From NCBI GenBank assembly GCA_964615935.1, contig CAZTTG010000027.1:1-64000 (forward strand): a DNA stretch of 64,000 nucleotides, in the 5' to 3' direction. The DNA is from CAZTTG01 sp964615935. Its GTDB lineage: Bacteria; Planctomycetota; UBA1135; GCA-002686595. Every line of letters starts with the position of its first letter. Positions within the stretch are counted from its first letter, which is position 1. The notes under the pieces were generated by a model. The model saw only the letters and a program-made list of their open reading frames with translations. It was not told the DNA's origin and ran no database searches. The position numbers and the translations under genes are program-made. Below, piece after piece: positions 10,169 through 18,008 of this stretch.

Positions 10169-11506
10169 GTGAGCGCCGACACCCGATCCACCATCCGCAG
10201 CTCCGGCATCCAGCTCCAGCCGGAGATCCCCCTGTGCCAGGCCGACCTGCCCATCGACTGGTACCAGGAAGAGCTCAAGCCCTACGCGGAGGAGTACCTG
10301 GCCCTGCCCGACCGCCGGCCCGAGACCATCCTGCCCTGGCTCGACGGCTACGCCCGGCCGGCCCTCGAGGAGCTGGGCGAGGCGCTCATGCTGGTGGCCC
10401 ACTTCTACATGGGGGGCGAGATCGTCAAGCTGGTCGAGCGCTACGGCGGCCACGTGGGCGACAGCTACGCCCTGGCCCTGCAGGCCGTGCGCCACCCCGA
10501 GAAGCGGGTCATCGTCGAGTCGGCGGTGCACTTCATGGCCGAGTCCATCGCCATCCTGGCGCGCGAGGACCAGGCGGTGTGGATCACCAACCCCAAGGCC
10601 GGCTGCACCATGGAGATGCTGGCCAAGGACTACATGGTCCTGCCGGTGGCCGACCAGCTCATCGAGCGCTACGGCGACGATCTGCTGTGCGTCGCCTACA
10701 TGAACACCTCCGGCCGGCTGAAGGCCCTGGCCGGGCGCACCGGGGGCGCGGCCTGCACCAGCTCCAACGCCCACAAGGTGGTGGAGTGGGCCCGCGCGAA
10801 GGGGCGCAAGATCCTTTTCGTGCCCGACGAGCACCTGGGTCGCAACACCGCCGCGCGCCTGGGGATGGACCTCTCGAAGGTCGTGGTCCTGCCGGATCCC
10901 CAGGAGTTGCGGGGCGGCTTCAAGGTCGACGACGGCACGGTGGAGGGGGGCCTCGCGGCCCTGGACGCGGCCGAGATGATCCTGTGGGGCTCCTACTGCG
11001 GGGTGCACACCATCTTCACCGCCGAGCACGTCCGCTGGTGGCACGAGCGCGGCTACGAGGTGCACATCCACCCCGAGTCCCCCCTGGAGGCGGTGGCCGA
11101 GGCCGACGGCGCGGGCAGCACGCACTACCTCTGGCACAAGGTCATGGACGCCCCCTCGGGCTCCAAGCTGGCCATCGGCACCGAGGGGCACTTCGTGCGC
11201 AACGCCCGCGAGCAGGCCCGCCGGCGCGGGGTCGAGGTCGTCCACCTCGCCGACATCCCCGACGAGAGCTTCGCCACGGCCGGCTGCGGTTGTGCCACCA
11301 TGAGCCGCAACGACCCCCCCCACCTGGCGGGCATGCTGGACCTGCTGCGGCTGGGCCGGCCCCCCGAGATCAACCGCGTCCTGGCCGGGGACATGATCGA
11401 CGAGACGACGGGGGTCCTCGAGCGCCTGGACGAGGCCGAGCGCGCCGAGCTGATCCGCGACGCCCGCCTGGCGCTGGAGCGGATGATCGAGATCACGGAG
11501 GGGTGA
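10169..11506 (+). CDS. nadA: Quinolinate synthase
   Basis: NadA condenses iminoaspartate with dihydroxyacetone phosphate to quinolinate in NAD synthesis, using a [4Fe-4S] cluster. The 445-residue product has the expected parts: MLVAHFYM near the start, NPKAGCTMEMLA, SSNAHKVVEWA, VPDEHLGRN, GSYCGVH, HPESPLEAV and the C-terminal AGCGCATMSRNDP. The cluster cysteines are available in the AGC, SYC and GCGC segments. It is longer than the E. coli enzyme (about 347) and matches the long NadA subgroup. The GTG start at 10169 is the best in-frame start near the conserved region, but no strong ribosome-binding site precedes it, so the start is uncertain. No nadB or nadC nearby. Confidence 0.92.
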   Translation: MSADTRSTIRSSGIQLQPEIPLCQADLPIDWYQEELKPYAEEYLALPDRRPETILPWLDGYARPALEELGEALMLVAHFYMGGEIVKLVERYGGHVGDSYALALQAVRHPEKRVIVESAVHFMAESIAILAREDQAVWITNPKAGCTMEMLAKDYMVLPVADQLIERYGDDLLCVAYMNTSGRLKALAGRTGGAACTSSNAHKVVEWARAKGRKILFVPDEHLGRNTAARLGMDLSKVVVLPDPQELRGGFKVDDGTVEGGLAALDAAEMILWGSYCGVHTIFTAEHVRWWHERGYEVHIHPESPLEAVAEADGAGSTHYLWHKVMDAPSGSKLAIGTEGHFVRNAREQARRRGVEVVHLADIPDESFATAGCGCATMSRNDPPHLAGMLDLLRLGRPPEINRVLAGDMIDETTGVLERLDEAERAELIRDARLALERMIEITEG

Positions 11507-11538
11507 GATAGGGGCCCCATAGCAGCGGAAGAGGCATC

Positions 11539-12798
11539 ATGATCACCCTGATCGAGGCTCGTCACTATCGCTGTCTCCGGTACGTCCGCCAATCGCTGGG
11601 GCCGTTTCAGGTGCTTGTTGGGCCCAACGCCAGCGGCAAGACGACGTTTCTCGACGTCATCGGTTTCCTCGGACGGCTGGTCGCGGACGGCCTGGATGCC
11701 GCGATCGAGGAGCGCACCCGCAACTTCACGGACCTCTTGTGGAACCGGAAAGGAGGTTCATTCGAGCTAGCCATCGAAGCTAGGATCCCCGAGGAACGGC
11801 GGAATCAGCTAGCGGATCCCCGGGCCTTCGATCTCATCCGGTATGAGATAGCCATAGGCATCGATCCCCAATCCAGTGCTCCGAGTATCCTGACCGAGAG
11901 GGCAATCTTGATGCCTGAACGGCCACAGCCCGGCCAATTGCGCCTCGAGTTTCCCGAACCTCCGCCTCCCCCCCAGACCATTCTGACTAACACGGTCAGG
12001 GGGAACCGCAAAATCGTATCCAAGGTTCCTGGTGGCAAAGACACCTTCAACTCGGAAGCGAGTCCACGTACAGGAAAGGGGTGGATCCCCTCCATACGAC
12101 TCGGACCCAGGCGATCTGCGCTGGCCAATGTACCGGCTGATGAGTCGAAGTTCCCTGTCGCCATGTGGCTTCAGGAACTACTCGCTCAGGGTGTTCAGTC
12201 GATCACTCTCAACAGTCTTCTGATGAGGCAGGCAAGTCCCCCGGGCAGTGCACGGAGTTTCAGGCCGGACGGCTCCAACCTGCCGTGGGCCGTTTGTTCC
12301 CTCGAAGCGAACAACGAGGCCCGGTTCCGTGATTGGATCGCCCACATCCAAACCGCACTGCCTGATCTCCAGGGTGTCCGCACGATCGAGCGAGAGGACG
12401 ACAAGCATCGTTACTTGATGCTCCGCTACCGCGGAGGCCTCGAAGTGCCGTCCTGGGTGGCTTCCGACGGAACCCTACGGCTTCTGGCACTGACACTGCC
12501 GGCCTATCTTCCGGGCTTCTCCGGCGTGTATCTCATTGAGGAGCCGGAGAACGGAATCCATCCCCGTGCTGTTGAGACCGTGCTGCAGTCCCTGCAGTCC
12601 GCCTACGACGCTCAGATGCTCCTGGCCACGCATTCACCAGTAATCCTCAGTATCACGGACGCAGGGGATGTCCTGTGCTTCGCCAAAACCGAAGAGGGCG
12701 CCACCGACATCGTCTCAGGTGACAAGCACCCGGACCTGCGCGAGTGGCGCGGCGAGACCAATCTGGGGGTGCTCTTCGCATCCGGAGTCCTGGGATGA
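11539..12798 (+). CDS. AAA ATPase of the OLD/AAA_21 class, probable defence ATPase
   Basis: The 419-residue protein is an SMC/ABC-like ATPase split by a long insertion. Walker A is GPNASGKT (Lys34), the signature-like SDGT precedes the second half, Walker B is YLIEEPENG (Glu334/335), and the switch His365 is in ATHSP. Such ATPases usually drive a partner nuclease or effector in phage defence. Its TGA overlaps the next gene's ATG (ATGA), so the two are coupled. A ribosome-binding site (GGAAGAGG) precedes the ATG. GC is clearly lower (about 60% in the line from 11881, against 73% in the line from 11041). Ile ATA and Leu CTA codons appear that neighbours avoid. Both points indicate acquisition. 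It resembles what I recall as the MAD3 ATPase; unverified. Confidence 0.85.
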   Translation: MITLIEARHYRCLRYVRQSLGPFQVLVGPNASGKTTFLDVIGFLGRLVADGLDAAIEERTRNFTDLLWNRKGGSFELAIEARIPEERRNQLADPRAFDLIRYEIAIGIDPQSSAPSILTERAILMPERPQPGQLRLEFPEPPPPPQTILTNTVRGNRKIVSKVPGGKDTFNSEASPRTGKGWIPSIRLGPRRSALANVPADESKFPVAMWLQELLAQGVQSITLNSLLMRQASPPGSARSFRPDGSNLPWAVCSLEANNEARFRDWIAHIQTALPDLQGVRTIEREDDKHRYLMLRYRGGLEVPSWVASDGTLRLLALTLPAYLPGFSGVYLIEEPENGIHPRAVETVLQSLQSAYDAQMLLATHSPVILSITDAGDVLCFAKTEEGATDIVSGDKHPDLREWRGETNLGVLFASGVLG

Positions 12799-13439
12799 CC
12801 GCCGAACGGTTGCGCGAGGATCTCGTCGTCCTCGTGGCCGACAACAACATGAGATTCGGGATCGAGGGCCTCCTGGAGCGCCCTCTGGCTCTGGGCATTG
12901 CACCTCTCGAGGCTCGCGTGTTCGTCCACCCGGAGAGAGATCCAGGCTGCTACCACCACGCACACGAGTTGCTACGACCCCTCTCGGTCGATCACCGATA
13001 TGCCCTTGTCCTTTTCGACAGAGAAGGCTGTGGCCAGGAGGCGAAGTCCCGAGGCGCAATCGAGGAGGAGGTCGAGTCGAGACTGGCCAAGGCAGGCTGG
13101 GCGGATCGGGCAGCGGTGATCGTCATCGATCCCGAGCTGGAGAGCTGGGTATGGAGTGACTCGCCAGAGGTGGATTCCGTGCTCGGCTGGGCAGGCCGCG
13201 AAGTGGCTCTCAGGGATTGGCTGAGGGAGCGGGGCTTCGAGTTCGCGGATTCTGGCAAGCCCCTCAGGCCCAAGGAAGCCATGCAATCGGCCATGCGGCA
13301 CGTCCGGAAGTCCAGGTCCTCCGCCATCTATCACCGACTGTCATCGGTGGTCTCGCTGAAACGGTGCTCCGACGAGGCCTTCCTGAAACTGCGAGAGCGC
13401 CTCGGAACGTGGTTTGGGGTCCAGCCGGGTGATCCCTAG
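12795..13439 (+). CDS. TOPRIM-like/DUF4276-like partner of the AAA ATPase
   Basis: This 214-residue protein starts at the ATG overlapping the ATPase stop. The motifs VLVADNN, VHPERDPGC, LVLFDREGCG and VIVIDPELESWVWSD recall the acidic signatures of TOPRIM-fold proteins that pair with AAA ATPases (RloB, DUF4276 and OLD-like effectors). The Asp/Glu clusters could bind metal, but the canonical leading TOPRIM Glu is replaced by Asp in 'VADNN', so nuclease activity is unproved. A basic C-terminal region (RPKEAM, HVRKSRSS) could contact nucleic acid. By memory it resembles the protein called MAD4 in methylation-associated defence systems, but no methyltransferase is near. The lower GC is shared with the ATPase gene. 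It ends 8 bases before the convergent epimerase gene. Confidence 0.72.
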   Translation: MTAERLREDLVVLVADNNMRFGIEGLLERPLALGIAPLEARVFVHPERDPGCYHHAHELLRPLSVDHRYALVLFDREGCGQEAKSRGAIEEEVESRLAKAGWADRAAVIVIDPELESWVWSDSPEVDSVLGWAGREVALRDWLRERGFEFADSGKPLRPKEAMQSAMRHVRKSRSSAIYHRLSSVVSLKRCSDEAFLKLRERLGTWFGVQPGDP

Positions 13440-13447
13440 CCGGTGAC

Positions 13448-13987
13448 CTACTCCCGCTCCACCTCCCAGATCTCCGCCCCGAAGTGGTCCCAGGGCAGGC
13501 GGCCCTCGTCGCAGTCCTCTCCGGTGGAGAACTGGTTGTCGACGAAGTAGATGATCGCGCCGGGCGAGGCCGGGCGCAGGTTGCGACAGCCGTGGGCCAC
13601 GCCCGGGGGGATGCGCACGAGGCGCGAGTTGCCGTCCCCCAGCACCAGGCGCCAGAGGCGCCCCTCGGTGGGCGAGCCCGCGCGCACGTCGGCCAGCACC
13701 AGCAGGATCTTGTCCGAGGGCGGCACGAACCACACGTCGGTCTGCCGGGTGTGGAGGTGGAAGGCCTTGATCGCCAGGGGCTCCAGCACGCTGTAGTTGA
13801 CCTGGCGCGCCTCGAAGCCCGCGAGGTCCCGGTGGAGGCCGCCGTCGAGCCGGGCCAGCTCGGTCATGGAGCCGCCGTCGTCGTTGAAGCGGCGGAGCTC
13901 GACGAGCTCCACGCCCTCGATGGGCGGCCGGCTGGAGTAGTCCTGCACGCCGAAGGCGTCCTGGGCCTTCCGGTTGAACTCGACCAT
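13448..13987 (-). CDS. RmlC-like cupin, dTDP-4-dehydrorhamnose 3,5-epimerase family
   Basis: A 179-residue single-domain cupin. The RmlC pattern is present: the core His segment KAFHLHTRQTD, a second cupin strand IPPGVAHGCRN, and a C-terminal DCDEGRLPWDHFG segment equivalent to the family's 'wdDP' region. RmlC enzymes epimerise C3 and C5 of dTDP-4-keto-6-deoxyglucose. Members without rmlABD neighbours often have other nucleotide-sugar substrates. It lies 116 bases downstream of an aldo/keto reductase on the same strand, which could reduce a keto sugar, but there is no direct evidence for that pairing. Confidence 0.8.
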   Translation of the reverse strand: MVEFNRKAQDAFGVQDYSSRPPIEGVELVELRRFNDDGGSMTELARLDGGLHRDLAGFEARQVNYSVLEPLAIKAFHLHTRQTDVWFVPPSDKILLVLADVRAGSPTEGRLWRLVLGDGNSRLVRIPPGVAHGCRNLRPASPGAIIYFVDNQFSTGEDCDEGRLPWDHFGAEIWEVERE

Positions 13988-14103
13988 GGTGCTGGGTGGC
14001 GGGGGGCTCGGGATCGGGGTCGGGGTCCGCTCCCGCCCGCTCGGACCGAGCGGGCAGGACCCCATAACATCGGCCTTCGGGGCCCGGGAGGCAAGCCAGG
14101 GGA

Positions 14104-15165
14104 TCAGCCCCCGCCCCGCAGGCGTCCCAGCGCTCGGCCCAGGCGCGCGCGAAGGCGGCTGGCGAGGCCCTCCCCGAGCCGCAGCTCGGCGAAGATGGCG
14201 CCGATGGTGCGGAGCTCGCCCGTGGAGAGCTCCAGGGCGCCCGCGGCGGCGTTCTCCCGCGCCTGCTCGGGGCTCCGCGCGCCGGCCAGCACCGAGGTGA
14301 CGCCCGGCTGGGCCGCGGTCCAGGCCAGGACCACCTGGGCCAGGGTGGCGTCGCGGAGCTCGGCCAGGGGGCGCACCACCCGCTCCAGCGCGTCGTTCAC
14401 GGCCGCGCGGCTCCTCGGCTGGAAGGTGCCCCGCCGGCCGCGCTCGTCCCCGGGCGAGAAGGTCCGCCCCGCCGGCACCTCGCCGGTGAGCAGGCCCTGC
14501 TCGAGGGGCGAGTACGCCAGGATGCCCACCTCCCGCTCGCGCGCGAAGGGCAGGACGTCGCGCTCGATCCCGCGCCGCACCAGGTTGTACGGCGGCTGGT
14601 CGCTCGCCAGGGGCACCTCGCCCAGGGCGGCCTGGGCCTCGACCATCATGGGCACGGTGTAGTTGGACACGCCGATCTCGCGGACCTTGCCTTCGGCGCG
14701 CAGCTCGAGCAGGCCGCCCATGGTCTCGGCGACGGGCGTGGTGGGGTCGGGCCAGTGGATCTGCAGGAGGTCGATGCGCTCCACGCCCAGGCGCTCGAGG
14801 CTCCGGTCCACCTCCACGCGCAGGGACTCGGGCCGGGCGTTGCGGTGGACCGAGACCTTGCGGCCGTCCTCGCCCTCGGTCTCGAAGAAGGGCTCGCCCG
14901 CGGGGTCGTCCCAGCGCAGGCCGGCCTTGGTCATCAGCACGACCTCCTCGGCCCGCCCGCGCACCGCCCGGCCGACGATGCGCTCGGAGCGGCCGAAGCC
15001 GTACATGGGCGCGGTGTCGACGGCGCACATGCCCGCCTCGATCCCCTCCTGGATCGCCCGCACCGCGCCCTCCTCCTCGCAGCCGCCCCAGCACCAGCCG
15101 CCGATGGTCCAGGCGCCGAAGGAGATCTCCGGCACCTCGAGCCCGCTCCGCCCCAGCCTTCGCAT
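14104..15165 (-). CDS. Aldo/keto reductase
   Basis: The 353-residue TIM-barrel oxidoreductase of the AKR superfamily reduces aldehydes or ketones with NADPH. The tetrad is visible: Asp in AVDTAP and Tyr in MYGFGRSE, Lys in LMTKAG, and His in LLQIHWPD. The cofactor-site segments GVSNYTV and YSPLEQGLLTGE are also present. An insertion with an acidic stretch (about 97-115, FFETEGEDG) lies between the Lys and His motifs. ATG at 15165 begins the typical 'RRLGRSGLEV' start; a GTG two codons upstream is also possible. Same strand as the downstream epimerase-like cupin. Confidence 0.9.
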   Translation of the reverse strand: MRRLGRSGLEVPEISFGAWTIGGWCWGGCEEEGAVRAIQEGIEAGMCAVDTAPMYGFGRSERIVGRAVRGRAEEVVLMTKAGLRWDDPAGEPFFETEGEDGRKVSVHRNARPESLRVEVDRSLERLGVERIDLLQIHWPDPTTPVAETMGGLLELRAEGKVREIGVSNYTVPMMVEAQAALGEVPLASDQPPYNLVRRGIERDVLPFAREREVGILAYSPLEQGLLTGEVPAGRTFSPGDERGRRGTFQPRSRAAVNDALERVVRPLAELRDATLAQVVLAWTAAQPGVTSVLAGARSPEQARENAAAGALELSTGELRTIGAIFAELRLGEGLASRLRARLGRALGRLRGGG

Positions 15166-15335
15166 CCTCACGGCGTACACCTCCCCGCTTCGGCCCACAC
15201 CCTACCAGGGGCGGGCACGGCTGGATCCGGCTCCCACGGGAGCATCGTGCCCGGGGAGGCGGTTTCCTCGAGGAGACAGGGGACAGACCCCGCCCTCCCG
15301 TGGAGCCAGGCCCGCCAGCTCCCTAGACTGGCACC

Positions 15336-16625
15336 ATGTCCACGCGGCGGGATGAGCCCCGGCCGGCCTGCCCCAGGTCGGCCGGGCCGAGGGAGGGAGC
15401 GCGGCCCCTGAGCAGCCGGCCGGTCGCCGAGATCGAGGATCTCGACGGCCTCTTCGAGCAGAGCCTGCCGGCCTTCGGCGGGGCCATCCTGCGGCGCGCC
15501 TGGACCCTGCTCGACGAGGCCATCGGTCGGGGCGTGCCCATGACCCTGTCGGTGGCCGGGCCGGTGACCGCCTCGGGCCAGCACCTGGCCTGGCTCAACC
15601 CCCTGCTGGACACCGGCTGGTTCGCCACCGTCTCGACCACCGACGCGGCCTGCTACCACGACGCGCACCGGGGCCTGGACGGCGCCGCCGAGCGCCCCTT
15701 CTTCTCGGTGCCCCTGCACGGCGACGACACCGCCCTGCGCGAGGAGCGCGTCATCCGCATCACCGATGTCGGCTTCGAGGAGGAGGTGCTGCTGGAGACC
15801 GACCGCTTCCTGCGCGCCTGCCTGGCCCGGCCCGAGTTCCAGCGCGAGATGAGCGGCACCCTGTTCCGCAGCCTGCTGGGCCGGCGCTACGCCGCCCAGG
15901 AGCGGAAGAACGGGGCGCCCGAGGGACTTCTGGCGCTGTGCCACCGCAAGGCCATCCCGGTCTTCGTGGGCGCGCCCGCGGACGGCTCGATCTTCCTGAA
16001 CTCGGTGTGCTCGTGGGCCCTGGCGGAGGTGGGCCAGGGCCAGCACCACCTGCGCCTCGACCTGCACCAGGAGGTCTTCGAGAACTGCTCCTATCACTAC
16101 TGGGGCCTGTTCGCCTCCGAGGCCAGGGCCCTGGGCACGCTGATCCTGGGCGGGGGCGTCCCCAAGAACTTCAACCTGCAGCCCGAGCCGACCCTGGAGC
16201 AGATCCTCGGCCTGCGCGGCATCCGCGGCTTCCTGTACGACATCCAGATCACCACCGCGCCGGTCACCGACGGCTCGCTGTCCTCCTGCCCCCCCGCCGA
16301 GGGGGTCACCTGGGGCAAGGTCGACAAGGATCATCACCGCTCGACCTGCTGCAGCCTGCCGTGCGACTACAGCATGGTGATGCCCTTCCTGGTCAAGGCC
16401 CTGCTGGAGAAGCGCCGGCGCCTGGAGCGGCTCGCGGCGGAGCTGGGGGAGGGCCCCGCCCTCGAGCGGCACCCGGAAGCGCGCGGCTACCTGCGCGACC
16501 CCGGGGGCTACCGTCTGCTGGAGCAGCGCGAGGAGCTCATGGCCGAGCTCATGGAGCAGGTCCGCGCCGGCGCCGGCGCCCTGCGCGCCGCGGCCTCCTA
16601 TCCCCTGGCCCCCTCACCGCCCTGA
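15336..16625 (+). CDS. Deoxyhypusine-synthase-family protein
   Basis: The 429-residue protein has a Rossmann-like fold typical of deoxyhypusine synthase. TLSVAGPVTASG binds NAD in the family and GGGVPKNFNLQ matches the second NAD loop. The catalytic lysine is present as Lys328 in WGKVDKD, almost the same position as in the human enzyme. Eukaryal and archaeal DHS transfers an aminobutyl group from spermidine to eIF5A; bacteria lack eIF5A, and bacterial homologues can make homospermidine or related polyamines. The substrate here is unknown. N-terminal residues 1-28 are a variable extension. A TAGACT sits 7 bases before the ATG and could give a near-leaderless mRNA. It precedes the PARP-type zinc-finger gene by 36 bases on the same strand. 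Confidence 0.85.
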   Translation: MSTRRDEPRPACPRSAGPREGARPLSSRPVAEIEDLDGLFEQSLPAFGGAILRRAWTLLDEAIGRGVPMTLSVAGPVTASGQHLAWLNPLLDTGWFATVSTTDAACYHDAHRGLDGAAERPFFSVPLHGDDTALREERVIRITDVGFEEEVLLETDRFLRACLARPEFQREMSGTLFRSLLGRRYAAQERKNGAPEGLLALCHRKAIPVFVGAPADGSIFLNSVCSWALAEVGQGQHHLRLDLHQEVFENCSYHYWGLFASEARALGTLILGGGVPKNFNLQPEPTLEQILGLRGIRGFLYDIQITTAPVTDGSLSSCPPAEGVTWGKVDKDHHRSTCCSLPCDYSMVMPFLVKALLEKRRRLERLAAELGEGPALERHPEARGYLRDPGGYRLLEQREELMAELMEQVRAGAGALRAAASYPLAPSPP

Positions 16626-16661
16626 GAACCTCCAAAGCCCACGCGAAGGACGAGGTCGACC

Positions 16662-17285
16662 ATGTCCACACCCGAGACGGGATCGGATGGAGCCGGCACG
16701 CCGGAGGAGCCTCGGCTCCCGCCGCACCGGATCGAGCCGGCGCGCTCGAACCGCTCCCGCTGCAAGCAATGCCGGCGCAAGATCGAAAAGGGGAGCTTGA
16801 GGCTGGGGGTACGCATCGAGGGTCCCTTCGGCGAGGGATTCCTCTGGTACCACCTACGCTGCGGCGCCCGCCGGCACCTGGAGAGCGTGGAGAGCGCCTA
16901 CGAGGCCCGGGCCTGGGAGGAGGGGGTCGAGGTGCCCCCCATCGAGGAGCTGCGGAGCCTCGCCCTGCAGGCCGATGAGGAGCGGCGCGACCGCAAGACG
17001 GCCCCCTACGTCGAGGTGGCCCCCAGCGGCCGCTCCCACTGCAAGCTGTGCGGGGAGAAGATCGCCAAGGGCGGCCCCCGGCTGATCATGCTCCGCCAGG
17101 TCGAGTTCTACGGCCAGACCCGCGCCGGCCCGGTCAACATCCACCCGGCCTGCGCGGCCACCGAGATGGAGCGCGAGGACTCCCTGGTGGAGGCCGGCGA
17201 TCTGGCCGAGAAGCTGCGCGCCCACAGCGCCGGGGTGCCCCCCGAGGTGGTGGAGCGGGCCCTGGCCGAGATCGAGGGGGCCTGA
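16662..17285 (+). CDS. Tandem PARP-type zinc-finger protein
   Basis: The 207-residue protein contains two copies of a C-x2-C...H-x2-C finger. The ligands are Cys34/Cys37/His64/Cys67 and Cys127/Cys130/His161/Cys164. Each is preceded by a basic 'SxRSxCKxC' stretch and followed by 'kI.KG..RL', the pattern of the PARP-type (DNA-break-sensing) zinc finger. No ADP-ribosyltransferase, ligase or other catalytic domain is attached. Such fingers bind DNA nicks and ends in eukaryotic PARP1 and ligase III, so DNA binding is likely by analogy. The finger spacing (26 residues between the Cys pair and His in copy one, 30 in copy two) is regular. It shares strand and close spacing with the DHS-like gene. Its stop abuts the stop of the convergent DUF502 gene with no gap. 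Confidence 0.78.
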   Translation: MSTPETGSDGAGTPEEPRLPPHRIEPARSNRSRCKQCRRKIEKGSLRLGVRIEGPFGEGFLWYHLRCGARRHLESVESAYEARAWEEGVEVPPIEELRSLALQADEERRDRKTAPYVEVAPSGRSHCKLCGEKIAKGGPRLIMLRQVEFYGQTRAGPVNIHPACAATEMEREDSLVEAGDLAEKLRAHSAGVPPEVVERALAEIEGA

Positions 17286-17867
17286 TCAGGCGGCCGGAGG
17301 CCGCGCGCCTCCGCCGGAGACCCCGCCCGAGACGATGAACTGCATGACCGCCGAGGAGTCGGCCTCGACCCGGTTCAGGCGCTCTCGCGGGAAGATCATC
17401 ACGTTGCCGGCGAAGTTGTAGGACTGGGGGAAGTAGACCGCCGCCGAGCCCTCGCGGTCGAGCCAGGCGAGCTCCTGGCGGGTGATGAAGCCCAGCACCT
17501 CGCAGCCCATCTCCTCGCCCAGGGAGACCAGGACCGGAACGTCGAACTTCTTGTTGTCGCCCACGAAGGCCTCCATCAGGTCCCGGATCGCCCCGTAGAT
17601 CAGCTTGACCAGCGGGAGGCGCTGGAAGAGGCGATCGATCAGCCGCACGAACCAGCCCGCGAAGAAGCTGGAGGCCAGCGTGCCGATGGCGGTGATCATC
17701 GCGATCATCAGCGCGATGCCCAGCCCCGGCAGGCGCACGCCGAACCAGGCCTCGGTGTCGATCAGGGAATCGAGCCGGGTGAAGACCCAGTAGAGGACCC
17801 AGATCGTCGCCGCGACCGGAACGACCAGGAGCAGACCGCGGAAGAAGCTGCGCAGGATTGCATTCAT
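17286..17867 (-). CDS. DUF502 family membrane protein
   Basis: The 193-residue protein has two N-terminal membrane spans (about residues 8-28 and 50-75). These are followed by the family signature in the segment RLPLVKLIYGAIRDLMEAF and a C-terminal beta-rich domain with FITRQELA, VYFPQSYNFAGN and the late 'FIVSGGVS' strand. DUF502 proteins are widespread in bacteria, predicted inner-membrane proteins of unknown function. A strong Shine-Dalgarno sequence (GGAGGTGG) precedes ATG 17867. A TATGCT at 17885-17890 on this strand could serve as a -10. It is divergent from the SLC13 transporter gene. Confidence 0.9.
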   Translation of the reverse strand: MNAILRSFFRGLLLVVPVAATIWVLYWVFTRLDSLIDTEAWFGVRLPGLGIALMIAMITAIGTLASSFFAGWFVRLIDRLFQRLPLVKLIYGAIRDLMEAFVGDNKKFDVPVLVSLGEEMGCEVLGFITRQELAWLDREGSAAVYFPQSYNFAGNVMIFPRERLNRVEADSSAVMQFIVSGGVSGGGARPPAA

Positions 17868-18008
17868 GACCACCTCCGGCGGCGAGCATAGGGGCGGATC
17901 CGGACCCGATCCAGGCCGCCGGCCGGGCCCGCCCTGGTCTCCCCCCCCAGCGCTGCTATCCTCTCGAGCGCTGCCCGCGACGACGGCGCGGCATCTGCAG
18001 AGGCCCTC

